Shown here: piece by piece, positions 36,818-45,731 of the stretch
How the letters are laid out: each line of letters opens with the position of its first letter
Numbering within the stretch: position 1 is the stretch's first letter
Assembly: GCA_902492015.1 (NCBI GenBank)
Contig: CABUJR010000002.1
Location: 62,001-126,000 of the forward strand
Reading direction: 5' to 3'
Source of the DNA: an uncultured Eubacteriales bacterium
Lineage (GTDB): Bacteria > Bacillota > Clostridia > TANB77 > CAG-508
DNA: 64,000 nt
Notes under the pieces: model-generated
The model's input: the letters and a program-made list of their open reading frames with translations, nothing else
Database searches by the model: none
What the model was told of the DNA's origin: nothing
Made by a program: the position numbers and the translations under genes

Positions 36818-37675
36818 ATGTTATTTTCGCATAAAATGAAAACTTATGCTTTTGTTGGTCCTTCAGGGACAGGAAAAAGTTATAGAGCACAAATGGTTGC
36901 TAATGAAAGAGGTATAAACTACATAATTGATGATGGACTTTTAATTTCTGGAAATGAAGTTTTAGCTGGAATATCTGCAAAAAAGGCTCCAACAAAAATA
37001 GAAACAGTTAGAAATGCTTTATTTCAAAATGAAGAAAGAAAAAAAGAAATTCAAGCTGTTATAAAGAAGAGAAAACCAGACAGTATACTAATTTTGGGAA
37101 CTTCTGATGAAATGGTAAAAAGAATAGCTGAAAATCTTGAATTTGAACCAATATCAGAAACAATATATATAACAGATGTTGCAACAGAAGAGGAAATGGC
37201 AATGGCGAGAAATATAAGAGTAACACAAGGCAAACATGTAATACCAGTTCCAACTTTTGCAATAAAAAAAGATTTTTCTGGATATTTATTAGATCCACTT
37301 CAAATTTTTAAATCTAAAGGTAAAGGAAAAGCCCCATATATTTCTGAGAAATCAATTATAAGACCAACATTTAGCTATTTAGGAAATTTTCAAATTTCAG
37401 ATACAGTTTTTAAACAAATTATTGATTATGTTGCCCAAAAAACTAGTGGAGTTAATAAAATTTATAGAGCAATAGTAAAAAAACATAGTGGACCAGAAGA
37501 TGGTATATATATTTATATAGAAGTAATCATAGAATATGGATTTAATATTAATGAAACTATGAGTACTTTAAAAAAGAATATAATTAAAGAAATAGAAAAG
37601 TTAACAGCAATGAATGTGCTTAGTATGGAGATAATTGTAAAAGGAGTAAATTACGAGAAAAATACAAATAAGTAG
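36818..37675 (+). CDS. P-loop ATPase fused to Asp23/Gls24-like domain
   Basis: A 285-residue cytoplasmic protein. Residues 8-30 hold a P-loop, AFVGPSGTGKSYRAQ, in a small kinase-like domain. The C-terminal third, from FQISDTVFKQIIDYVAQKTSG to the end, has the alternating pattern of the Asp23/Gls24 envelope-stress family. The start follows AAAGGAG. It lies 11 bases before cmk, so the two are cotranscribed. The function is unknown; nucleotide-controlled envelope or stress signalling is an inference. Confidence 0.75.
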   Translation: MLFSHKMKTYAFVGPSGTGKSYRAQMVANERGINYIIDDGLLISGNEVLAGISAKKAPTKIETVRNALFQNEERKKEIQAVIKKRKPDSILILGTSDEMVKRIAENLEFEPISETIYITDVATEEEMAMARNIRVTQGKHVIPVPTFAIKKDFSGYLLDPLQIFKSKGKGKAPYISEKSIIRPTFSYLGNFQISDTVFKQIIDYVAQKTSGVNKIYRAIVKKHSGPEDGIYIYIEVIIEYGFNINETMSTLKKNIIKEIEKLTAMNVLSMEIIVKGVNYEKNTNK

Positions 37676-37686
37676 TGGAGGAAAAA

Positions 37687-38358
37687 ATGTCTTTTATTGT
37701 AGCAATAGATGGACCAGCAGGAAGTGGTAAAGGAACAATTACAAAATTAGTTGGTAAAAAAATGAATTTAGAAAGCATAGATACAGGAGCTATGTATAGA
37801 TGCATTAGTTTAGATATGATAAGAAAAAATATAAAACTAGATGAAATAGAAAAAATAGAAAATTTACTTAAAACAATAAATATAGAATTAAAAAAAGATA
37901 ATGGAGTTGATAAATTTTACTTAAATGGAGAAGATGTAACAACATTAATAAGAACAAAAGAAGTAAATGAAATTGTTTCACAAGTTTCGCATATACTAAT
38001 TGTTAGAGAAGCAATGGTAAAACTTCAAAGAAATATAGCCCAAAATTTAAACATAATAATGGAAGGTAGAGATATTGGAACAAATGTGTTTCCTGATGCA
38101 GATGTTAAAATATACTTAGATGCCAGTGCAGAAGAAAGAGCAAGAAGAAGGGTAAAACAAAATACAGAAGCAGGAATTTCAAGCAATTATGAAGAAATTT
38201 TAGAAAATATAAAATTTAGAGATAATAATGATAAAACAAGTAAAGTAGCTCCTTTAAAACAAGCCAAAGATGCTGTTTATGTTGATACAACAAATATGAA
38301 TATAGAAGAGGTTGTTGAAAAAATAGTAAATATTATTGAAAAAAAGAAAAATAAATAG
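37687..38358 (+). CDS. cmk: Cytidylate kinase
   Basis: Phosphorylates CMP and dCMP. The 223-residue protein has the P-loop DGPAGSGKGT at the N-terminus, SIDTGAMYR for nucleotide-monophosphate binding, MEGRDIGTNVFPDADVKIYL and RARRR in the lid, all standard for bacterial Cmk. ATG 37687 follows GGAGG; a GTG-type start 12 bases upstream would overlap the ribosome binding site. It precedes plsC, a common arrangement in Bacillota. Confidence 0.96.
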   Translation: MSFIVAIDGPAGSGKGTITKLVGKKMNLESIDTGAMYRCISLDMIRKNIKLDEIEKIENLLKTINIELKKDNGVDKFYLNGEDVTTLIRTKEVNEIVSQVSHILIVREAMVKLQRNIAQNLNIIMEGRDIGTNVFPDADVKIYLDASAEERARRRVKQNTEAGISSNYEEILENIKFRDNNDKTSKVAPLKQAKDAVYVDTTNMNIEEVVEKIVNIIEKKKNK

Positions 38359-38477
38359 TAATATTATTTGGAAATAAATGGCAGATATTGAGTATTACTA
38401 AAAAATAATAATTTTATTCTTAATAATAAAATGAAATGAACAATAGATAAGAAAATTTTTGTAAAGAGGAAAAAGAT

Positions 38478-39095
38478 ATGATAAAAAAATTTTTTGTTGA
38501 GATTGGAAGAACAATAGTAAGAACAGTTATTTTTGTATATTGTAAAATAGTATATAGAGTAAAAATTGAAGGCACTCAAAATGTACCTAAGGAAGGACCT
38601 TTAGTATTTTGTGGAAATCATAGAACATATTTAGACCCACCACTTATTGTAGTAACAGCAGGAAGACATATGAGATTTATGGCAAAAGAAGAATTAAGAA
38701 AAAATCCTCTTTTTGCATTTTTAGGTGTTCTATTTGGAGGAATATATGTAAAAAGAGACGAAAAAGATATTACAGCATTAAAAGAAGCATTAAAGACTTT
38801 AAAAAATGGTGGTTGTATAGGGATTTTTCCAGAGGGAACAAGAAATGGTTTAGAAAAAAATGGTGGAAAAATAAAAAATGGAGCTGCATATATGGCTTTA
38901 AAAACAAATGCGAAAATAGTTCCAGTGGGTATTATAGGTCCTGCAAAACCATTTTCCAAAAATGCAATAATTTATGGTGAACCAATAGACTTATCTGAAT
39001 ACATAACAGGTAAAAAAATTGAAAAAGAAACAGAGGATAAAGTAAGTGAAATAATAAAAGATAAAATTGTAGAACTTTCAAGCAAAGAAATTTAG
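38478..39095 (+). CDS. plsC: 1-acyl-sn-glycerol-3-phosphate acyltransferase
   Basis: Membrane-associated enzyme making phosphatidic acid. The 205-residue protein has the HX4D catalytic motif in NHRTYLDP, the substrate-binding GGIYVKRD and FPEGTRN motifs and VPVGIIG, all in the family order. ATG follows AGAGG with normal spacing. Confidence 0.94.
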   Translation: MIKKFFVEIGRTIVRTVIFVYCKIVYRVKIEGTQNVPKEGPLVFCGNHRTYLDPPLIVVTAGRHMRFMAKEELRKNPLFAFLGVLFGGIYVKRDEKDITALKEALKTLKNGGCIGIFPEGTRNGLEKNGGKIKNGAAYMALKTNAKIVPVGIIGPAKPFSKNAIIYGEPIDLSEYITGKKIEKETEDKVSEIIKDKIVELSSKEI

Positions 39096-39096
39096 A

Positions 39097-39128
39097 AAAA
39101 TAACAAGCTAATAGCTTGTTATTTTTTC
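39097..39128 (+). terminator. Terminator after plsC
   Basis: AATAACAAGCT pairs with AGCTTGTTATT with a three-base loop and a following T-run. Confidence 0.9.
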
Positions 39129-39151
39129 TATTATGAAAGCTATGGCAGATA

Positions 39152-39180
39152 TTGACAAAATATAGCAAGTAGTATATAAT
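39152..39180 (+). promoter_or_regulatory. Consensus promoter of typA
   Basis: TTGACA and TATAAT are separated by exactly 17 bases, 59 bases upstream of the ATG. The preceding GGCAGATA also occurs at about 38380, next to another TTGA. Confidence 0.8.
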
Positions 39181-39239
39181 TATATAGTTAATTTTGCGCT
39201 TAGCAAATAATCATTTTAAAGTAAAAAGAGGTAAATAAA

Positions 39240-41060
39240 ATGAATAACCAAAAAATTAGAAATGTAGCAATAATAGCACACGTTGATCATGGAAAAACAA
39301 CATTAGTTGACGCAATGCTTAGACAAAGTGGAATTTTTAGAAGTAATGAACAAGTACAAGAAAGAGTTATGGATTCAAATGATTTAGAAAAAGAAAGAGG
39401 AATAACAATACTTTCTAAAAATACAGCAGTTCATTATGGAGATATAAAAATAAATATAGTAGATACACCAGGACATGCTGATTTTGGAGGAGAAGTTGAG
39501 CGTGTTTTAAAAATGGTAGATGGTGTAGTTCTTTTAGTAGATGCTTTTGAAGGAGCAATGCCACAAACTAGAGAAGTTTTAAAGAAATCTTTAGCATTAA
39601 ATTTAAAACCAATAGTTGTTATAAATAAAATAGATAGACCAGGAGCACAACCATTAAAAGTTGTTGATGATGTACTAGAATTATTTATTGAACTTGGTGC
39701 AAATGATGAGCAATTAGAATTTCCAGTTGTATATGCTTCAGCAAAACAAGGAACAGCAACACTTGATTTAAATAATCCAGGAACAGATTTAAAATGTTTA
39801 TTTGAAACAATAATAAATCATATAGATCCTCCAGCTTGTGATATGGATGGAACAATGCAAATGTTAGTTTCTAATATTGATTATGATGATTACATAGGAA
39901 GAATTGCAATCGGTAGAGTTGAAAGAGGAGCTATAGATTTAAATATGCCTGTTGCAATTTGTAAAAACGACGATAAAATAGTAAATGCAAGAGTAACAAA
40001 ATTATATTTATATGATGGATTAAAAAGAATTGAAGTAGAACATGCAGATGCTGGAGATATAGTTGCTTTGTCTGGTGTTTCTGATATAAATATTGGAGAT
40101 ACAATATGTGATTATAATAATCCTGAAAAAATTCCTTTTGTTGACATAGATGAACCAACAGTTTCTATGACATTTAGTGTTAATAATGGGCCTTTTGCAG
40201 GAAGAGAAGGAAAATTTATTACTTCAAGACATATAAGAGATAGATTATTTAAAGAATTAGATAGAAATGTAAGCTTAAGAGTAAAAGAAACAGATACTCC
40301 AGATTCTTTTGAAGTTTCAGGAAGAGGAGAGTTACATTTATCTGTTCTTATAGAAACAATGAGAAGAGAAGGGTTCGAGCTTTTAGTTTCAAGACCAAAA
40401 GTTATTTTTAAAGAAATAAATGGAGTAAAATGTGAACCTATTGAAAGATTAGTAGTAAATGTTCCAGATGATTGTGTTGGAAATGTTATTGAAAAATTAG
40501 GTAGAAGAAAAGCAGAAATGATTAACATGGAACCAGCAGAAGATGGACATACAAAAATAGAATTTAAAATACCAGCAAGAGGTATTATAGGATACAGAAC
40601 AGAATTCTTAACAGATACTAAAGGCGAAGGAACAATGAATCATATATTTGACTGTTATGAAGAATATAAAGGAGATGTTCAAGCAAGAACAAGAGGAACA
40701 ATAGTTGCTTTTGAAAATGGAAAATCAATTACTTATGGTTTATATAATGCTCAAGACAAAGGAGATTTATTTATAGGACCTGGTGTAGAAGTATATGAAG
40801 GAATGATAGTTGGATTAAATTCAAGAGGAGAAGATTTAGCAATAAATGTTTGCAAAGAAAAACATTTAACAAATACTAGAGCTTCTGGTTCTGATGAAGC
40901 TTTACGTTTAGTACCACCTATTCAAATGTCTTTAGAAAAAGCTATAGAGTTTATTCAAGATGATGAACTTGTAGAAGTAACACCAAAAAGTATAAGATTA
41001 AGAAAGAAAATTTTAAATAATAAAGACAGAGAAAGAGCTGCAAGAGCTAATATGAAATAA
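39240..41060 (+). CDS. typA: Ribosome-associated GTPase TypA/BipA
   Basis: A translational GTPase affecting ribosome assembly and stress adaptation. The 606-residue protein has G1 AHVDHGKTT, the switch with RGITILSKN, G3 DTPGHADF, G4 NKIDRPGA and the BipA-specific C-terminal region with GRGIIGYRTEFLTDTKG and DEALRLVPP. It is monocistronic, with its own promoter and a strong terminator. Confidence 0.97.
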   Translation: MNNQKIRNVAIIAHVDHGKTTLVDAMLRQSGIFRSNEQVQERVMDSNDLEKERGITILSKNTAVHYGDIKINIVDTPGHADFGGEVERVLKMVDGVVLLVDAFEGAMPQTREVLKKSLALNLKPIVVINKIDRPGAQPLKVVDDVLELFIELGANDEQLEFPVVYASAKQGTATLDLNNPGTDLKCLFETIINHIDPPACDMDGTMQMLVSNIDYDDYIGRIAIGRVERGAIDLNMPVAICKNDDKIVNARVTKLYLYDGLKRIEVEHADAGDIVALSGVSDINIGDTICDYNNPEKIPFVDIDEPTVSMTFSVNNGPFAGREGKFITSRHIRDRLFKELDRNVSLRVKETDTPDSFEVSGRGELHLSVLIETMRREGFELLVSRPKVIFKEINGVKCEPIERLVVNVPDDCVGNVIEKLGRRKAEMINMEPAEDGHTKIEFKIPARGIIGYRTEFLTDTKGEGTMNHIFDCYEEYKGDVQARTRGTIVAFENGKSITYGLYNAQDKGDLFIGPGVEVYEGMIVGLNSRGEDLAINVCKEKHLTNTRASGSDEALRLVPPIQMSLEKAIEFIQDDELVEVTPKSIRLRKKILNNKDRERAARANMK

Positions 41061-41069
41061 AAAGAAAGA

Positions 41070-41117
41070 AACCCGCTTAAGCGGTGTCAATGAACTTGAC
41101 GCTCAAAGCGGGTTTTT
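41070..41117. terminator. Strong bidirectional terminator after typA
   Basis: AACCCGCTT pairs with AAGCGGGTT; inside it AGCGGTGTCAA and TTGACGCT form a second arm. A T-run follows on the plus strand and a T-rich stretch on the minus strand, so it also ends the opposing small gene. The stem is much richer in G+C than others in the window. Confidence 0.85.
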
Positions 41118-41140
41118 AAGATAGAGCCTGAGTGGCTCTT

Positions 41141-41464
41141 TTAGAAGTGTTTGGCGTTGCCGACATAGAGTTTGTGCAGGGGAACACCTTTGTCAAAGTC
41201 TTTGCTCTTTTTCCGATAAGCATAAAATCTTTTAGAAAAATCCACATGCTCTGAAACCAAAGGAAATGGACTCTCCTGAATGAAGTATAAATTCCTAGCA
41301 TTTTTCTTAAACCAATCTAATGGTTTTAAGATATTGCCAGGCAAAACAAAAAACGAGAGTTTCTCATCATCCTGAATTTTCTTAATGAGCATTCTGTCTT
41401 CGAACGAGAGTTCGGTTTTGAGAGCTTCTTCAATGTCATTAAACATCTCAAAGTCTGCTGCCAT
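41141..41464 (-). CDS. Small uncharacterised protein of foreign-like composition, with in-frame CGG
   Basis: I do not recognise the family. The 107-residue soluble protein begins MAADFEMFNDIEEALKTEL and has a mixed, well-balanced composition. The start at 41464 follows AAGGAGG; an upstream ATG at 41482 overlaps that site and is rejected. The base composition is visibly higher in G+C (about 40%) than its neighbours, and codon 84 is an in-frame CGG (41215-41213), used by no AT-rich gene in the window except at frameshift junctions. This suggests recent transfer. A +1 shift at that codon would replace the last 23 residues with an unrelated sequence. Confidence 0.65.
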   Translation of the reverse strand: MAADFEMFNDIEEALKTELSFEDRMLIKKIQDDEKLSFFVLPGNILKPLDWFKKNARNLYFIQESPFPLVSEHVDFSKRFYAYRKKSKDFDKGVPLHKLYVGNAKHF

Positions 41465-41582
41465 GTTGTACACCTCCTTCAATGTTTATTTCCTTAGAGT
41501 CTTTATTATTATAACACAAATTTACATAAAGTACAAATTTTAGATAAATATATTAAAATAGTAAAAAATAAGAGGTAAGAAA

Positions 41583-42176
41583 ATGTTTAATATAAATGAA
41601 TTTGAAAAAGTAAAAAAAGAGGCTTTAGAAAATCATATTCCAATAATAATGGATGATACTTTAGATGTAATAAAAGAAATTTTAAAAAAAGAAAATCCTA
41701 AAAAAATATTAGAAATAGGAACTGCTGTTGGATATTCAGCAACTTGTTTTGCAATATATTCAGAAAATGCTACAATAGATACAATAGAGCTTGATGAAGA
41801 AAGAGCAAAAGAAGCAATAAAAAACGTGGAAAAAATTGGAGTTTCAGATAAAATAAATATTATGATAGGAAATGCAGTTGAAATTCTACCTACTTTAAAT
41901 GGGGAATATGATATTGTTTTTATAGATGCAGCTAAAAGTAAATATTCTATATTTTTAGAAGAAGGAATTAGATTAGTAAAAACAAATGGAATAATACTAG
42001 CAGATAATGTTTTATATAAAGGATATGTTATGAGTGATTATAACAAACATAAACAAAGAACAGCTGTAAGACATTTAAGAGAATATATTAAAGAAGTAAC
42101 TGAAAATCCAAATTTAGAAACACAGATTTTAGAAGTTGGAGATGGGCTTGCAGTTACAAGAGTAATCTCTAAATAA
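41583..42176 (+). CDS. O-methyltransferase, TrmR/YrrM-like
   Basis: A 197-residue class I SAM-dependent methyltransferase of the O-methyltransferase family 3. The SAM motif is ILEIGTAVGYSA, then IDTIELDEER, GNAVEILP, FIDAAKSKY and ADNVLYKGYV with the metal-binding DN. Closest in kind to Bacillus YrrM/TrmR, which methylates 5-hydroxyuridine at the tRNA wobble position. Its composition is AT-rich and native, although it lies between two foreign-looking small genes. Confidence 0.88.
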   Translation: MFNINEFEKVKKEALENHIPIIMDDTLDVIKEILKKENPKKILEIGTAVGYSATCFAIYSENATIDTIELDEERAKEAIKNVEKIGVSDKINIMIGNAVEILPTLNGEYDIVFIDAAKSKYSIFLEEGIRLVKTNGIILADNVLYKGYVMSDYNKHKQRTAVRHLREYIKEVTENPNLETQILEVGDGLAVTRVISK

Positions 42177-42179
42177 AGT

Positions 42180-42232
42180 AAACAGCCACACATCAAATCC
42201 CAATATGGATTATAAGATGTGTGGCTGTTTTG
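42180..42232. terminator. Long bidirectional terminator
   Basis: AAACAGCCACACATC pairs with GATGTGTGGCTGTTT over 15 bases around a 20-base loop, with T residues after it on both strands. It separates the methyltransferase from the opposing small gene. Confidence 0.85.
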
Positions 42233-42264
42233 GTACTAATTATAAAACAAACGAACACAGACTA

Positions 42265-42618
42265 CTACATTGAATCAAGCTCTTCTGGATAGTATCCATA
42301 AAGAATCATTTCTCCTTTCTTTTTATCCAAGAGATATGCAAGAAAATGAACTCTTTTAGTTGCTATATCCAGGTGTGACACCCAATGCCCGTTTTCTACA
42401 AATACAAGGCTATTTTTCTGCTTGGGTTGCATGAAGAAAGATTTAGATTTTGAAAATTCTTCAGGCTTAGCAGGAGAAACTGTTGTTACATTGTTTAAGG
42501 TAGCAACATCGATTAAATAGTTGCACTCTTCTAGAGTTAGCTTAATACCATTGATACTTTCAAATCTCTCAAGCTGACTCCGAAGATTATGATATGCCCC
42601 AGTTGCTTCTCGTTTCAT
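42265..42618 (-). CDS. Small uncharacterised protein of foreign-like composition, with in-frame CGG
   Basis: I do not recognise the family. The 117-residue soluble protein begins MKREATGAYHNL and contains SLVFVENGHWVSHLDIA. AGGAGG precedes the ATG. Codon 13 is an in-frame CGG (42582-42580); a +1 shift there would give a product of only about 28 residues, whereas in-frame reading gives a coherent protein. The G+C content is higher than that of its neighbours. It resembles the gene at 41141-41464 in strand, size, composition and private terminator, though not in sequence, so both may be single-gene imports. Confidence 0.65.
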   Translation of the reverse strand: MKREATGAYHNLRSQLERFESINGIKLTLEECNYLIDVATLNNVTTVSPAKPEEFSKSKSFFMQPKQKNSLVFVENGHWVSHLDIATKRVHFLAYLLDKKKGEMILYGYYPEELDSM

Positions 42619-42814
42619 AACGATACCTCCTATTTTTTATTCTATGATATTATACTGCAACAGTTGAAATTAGTCAATTTATTAAAACTATAAATTAGAA
42701 TTATTGACTAATTTTGTATATTATAATAAAATGAGTTAAACATTTAAAAAAAGCTTGAATAATATAAATTAATAAATCTAAAAGTTATAAAAACTTTTAA
42801 GAAAGGTGTTTTTT

Positions 42815-44086
42815 ATGATTATTGATGGTGAAGAAAAATTTGTTATGACAGTAATTATGGCTGCTGGAAAAGGTACCAGAATGAAATCAAACAAGTCAAA
42901 ATTAGTTCATAAAATTTATGATAAAGAATTAGTAAAAAGAGTTGCAGAACTTGCAAATCAGGTTGGAACAGATGAAATAGTTACAGTTGTAGGACATTTA
43001 AAGGAACAAATTCAAGAGGTATTAGGAGACTCAGTAAGTTATGCTTATCAAGATGAACTTTTAGGTACAGGTCATGCAGTAATGCAAGCTAGTAAATTTT
43101 TAGAAGGAAAAAAGGGAAAAGTTGTTATTTTATATGGAGATGTTCCAATAATAAGAAAAGAAACTATTGAAAATTTAATAATTAAGAGCTTTAAAAATAA
43201 AGAATATGCCACTCTTTTGACTGCAATATATGAAAATCCTACTGGATATGGAAGAATTATTCGTGACGAAGGTGGAAATATAAAAGCTATTGTAGAAGAA
43301 AAAGATGCAAATATTTTTGAAAAGGAAATAAAGGAAATAAATTCAGGAATTTATTGCTTTGATATTGAAGAGTTACTTTCAGCATTAAAATTATTAAAAC
43401 CTAATAATGCACAAGGAGAGTATTACTTAACAGATGTTATAAAAATAATGAATGATAAAGGTTTAAAAACAGGTGCTGTTATTGTAGAAGATAATACAGA
43501 AATTCTTGGGGTTAATGATAGAGCTCAATTAGAACTTTTAACAAGAGTTTTAAGAATGAGAATTAATGCATATCACATGAAAAATGGAGTAACAATAGAA
43601 GACGCAAATTCTACTTATATACATGATAATGTAAAAATTGGAATTGACACAGTTATACACCCAAATACAACAATAAAAGAGGGGGTTATAATTGGTGATA
43701 ATTGTGAAATTGGACCAAATGCATATATAAGAGAAGGTTGCATAATTGGAGATAATGTAAAAATAGGAAATTTTGTCGAACTAAAAAAGACCATTGTAGG
43801 TGATAGAACTAAAGTGCCACATTTCATATATTTAGGAGATACAAAAATAGGTGTAGATGGAAATGTAGGTTGTGGTACAATTACTTGTAATTATGACGGA
43901 AAAAATAAAAATAAAACAATAATAGGTGACAGAGCATTTATTGGTTCTAATACAAATTTGGTTGCACCAGTAACACTTGGAGATGATGTGTTAATTGCTG
44001 CTGGTTCAACTATCACAGATGATGTACCATCAAATTATATGGGGATTGCAAGACAAAGACAAGTGAATAAACAAAGAAAAAAATAG
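42815..44086 (+). CDS. glmU: Bifunctional GlcNAc-1-phosphate acetyltransferase/uridylyltransferase
   Basis: Makes UDP-GlcNAc, precursor of peptidoglycan and surface glycans. The 423-residue protein has the nucleotidyltransferase motif MAAGKGTRMKS near residue 18, GTGHAVMQA, YGDVPI and NSGIYCF. It ends in a left-handed beta-helix of hexapeptide repeats with the catalytic His in VPHFIYLGD and IAAGSTITDDVP. It is a little shorter than typical (about 450). ATG 42815 follows AAAGG. Confidence 0.93.
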   Translation: MIIDGEEKFVMTVIMAAGKGTRMKSNKSKLVHKIYDKELVKRVAELANQVGTDEIVTVVGHLKEQIQEVLGDSVSYAYQDELLGTGHAVMQASKFLEGKKGKVVILYGDVPIIRKETIENLIIKSFKNKEYATLLTAIYENPTGYGRIIRDEGGNIKAIVEEKDANIFEKEIKEINSGIYCFDIEELLSALKLLKPNNAQGEYYLTDVIKIMNDKGLKTGAVIVEDNTEILGVNDRAQLELLTRVLRMRINAYHMKNGVTIEDANSTYIHDNVKIGIDTVIHPNTTIKEGVIIGDNCEIGPNAYIREGCIIGDNVKIGNFVELKKTIVGDRTKVPHFIYLGDTKIGVDGNVGCGTITCNYDGKNKNKTIIGDRAFIGSNTNLVAPVTLGDDVLIAAGSTITDDVPSNYMGIARQRQVNKQRKK

Positions 44087-44110
44087 TTTATCATCTTTAA
44101 ACGATATTAA

Positions 44111-44148
44111 TTAAAGACTGCTAAATTGTTTGAATTTACAGTCTTTAA
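44111..44148 (+). other. Hairpin between glmU and the next gene
   Basis: TTAAAGACTG pairs with CAGTCTTTAA around an 18-base AT-rich loop. The T-run is weak, so it may be an attenuator or a leaky terminator. Confidence 0.45.
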
Positions 44149-44168
44149 TAATTTATAAGGGGTAGAAA

Positions 44169-45581
44169 ATGGATAAAAAAGAGAAAAATATATTTAGTAA
44201 GTTAATAGTAGTAGCTATTATAATTTCTTTAATAATTGAATTTATATTAATTAAATCCAATGTATATTCTAATATTTCTATTGCGAGAATTATTACAATA
44301 TTTGGCTTAACAGCATTTGTCTTTAGCCACTTTATTTTTGGATTTAAAAAAGTTTGGTATTTTATTGCAGATAATAGATATAAAATATCTTTTTTTATGA
44401 TAATTATATCAACAATAGTTGGATTTTTTCAAAATAATATGAGCTTAAAAGAATGGATTTTAAAAATTGATGTTCCTTTAAGTTTGTTTTGGAATATAAA
44501 GTTTTATTTATTAATGTTAGTAAGTTATGAACTATTTTTAATTTTAACAGATAACAATAAAAACTTATCTATTTTAGGAACAATAGTAGTAACTTTTTCT
44601 GGTTTTGTAGTTTGGAATTTTGCATATATAGAACCACTAATTTTAGGAGAATTAATTACGGTTTTAATAAATAAAATGTTAGTGTTAGAAAATAAAAAAC
44701 ATAAAATACTTTGTTTGATATTTGGAGCTATTTCTACAATTTGCTATACTTTTACAGTTTTAGATTATGCAGTAGCATTTGGATATGTATTTTTAGCTTT
44801 AATCATTTGGATTTTAATTAAAAATAGAAAAAATATTCTAGAACAAAGTATTAATCAAATTTCACTAATTTCGTTTATAATATTAAGTATTATAGGAATT
44901 ATAATACTTCAAAATACATTTGATATTTCAATTACTTATACAGTAAATAGTGATTTAAGTGGAATATCTGAGCTTTTTAGCTATTTGTCAAACATTTTCT
45001 TACCTTTTGCAAATGGAGAAAACTTAAATTATTTAGGAAGCTTTGTTTCAATTTTTCCAGTTCCAATGCTATTTGCACTATATTACTTATATAAAAATGA
45101 CAAGCATATAGAATTTTTATTACCAATAACTGTTGTTATTGTACTTGAAACAATTTACTGTATATCTGGATTTCCAGAAATTATAGAAAACTTAACTTTA
45201 TTTGGAAAAGTAAATCCAAGTATGTGTGTTCCTGCTGTAGATTTTGCTAATTTGGTGATAATATTTTATGTTTTACAAAATATTAATGAAAAAGTATTTA
45301 AATTTACTACAACAATAAGAATAAGTATAATTCTTACATGTTTATTTGTATTTATACAAAGACCAGATATTTTTTCTAGTATAGGGTATTTGTATGGATA
45401 TGTTATTGTATTTTGTTTATTAACATTTTTGTTTTTAAATATTGACGATAAAAAATATAGAAATACATTTTTGTTCTTTTTGGTAGTAATTACATTAATT
45501 GGAGGTATAACAGTAAATCCTATAATTAAGGATTTTAATACTCCTGTAGAATACCAAATACAAGAAAAACTACAAAATTAA
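44169..45581 (+). CDS. Polytopic membrane protein of unknown function
   Basis: I do not recognise the family with certainty. The 470-residue protein has about 12 hydrophobic segments, with an outer loop around residues 90-105 (MSLKEWILKIDVPLS) and another near 265-290 (LSGISELFSYLSN). Topology and position at the start of a polysaccharide locus would fit a GT-C-type glycosyltransferase or related membrane protein, but no catalytic motif is clear. GGGG precedes the ATG. Confidence 0.6.
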   Translation: MDKKEKNIFSKLIVVAIIISLIIEFILIKSNVYSNISIARIITIFGLTAFVFSHFIFGFKKVWYFIADNRYKISFFMIIISTIVGFFQNNMSLKEWILKIDVPLSLFWNIKFYLLMLVSYELFLILTDNNKNLSILGTIVVTFSGFVVWNFAYIEPLILGELITVLINKMLVLENKKHKILCLIFGAISTICYTFTVLDYAVAFGYVFLALIIWILIKNRKNILEQSINQISLISFIILSIIGIIILQNTFDISITYTVNSDLSGISELFSYLSNIFLPFANGENLNYLGSFVSIFPVPMLFALYYLYKNDKHIEFLLPITVVIVLETIYCISGFPEIIENLTLFGKVNPSMCVPAVDFANLVIIFYVLQNINEKVFKFTTTIRISIILTCLFVFIQRPDIFSSIGYLYGYVIVFCLLTFLFLNIDDKKYRNTFLFFLVVITLIGGITVNPIIKDFNTPVEYQIQEKLQN

Positions 45582-45632
45582 CAACAAAAATGTGAAAGTT
45601 TTGTGTAAATTGTGGAAAGTGTGTAAAAAGCT

Positions 45633-45660
45633 TTGACAAGAGCTTTTGCTGTGATATAAT
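45633..45660 (+). promoter_or_regulatory. Promoter of the dTDP-rhamnose operon
   Basis: TTGACA and TATAAT with a 16-base spacer. The 70-base leader contains a small hairpin TGTTAG/CTAACA at 45702-45718 between a GGAAAGG and the start codon. Confidence 0.7.
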
Positions 45661-45731
45661 TGGAACATCAAATGAATAATAAAAAATATGATAGGAAAGG
45701 ATGTTAGAAAAACTAACATAAGAGTAAAAAA

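Noticed and set aside
41116..41301. Alternative +1 product of the small gene at 41141-41464 after its CGG
   Set aside because: The shifted tail shows no protein-like pattern and runs through terminator sequence; the in-frame reading looks more natural, though this cannot be proven.
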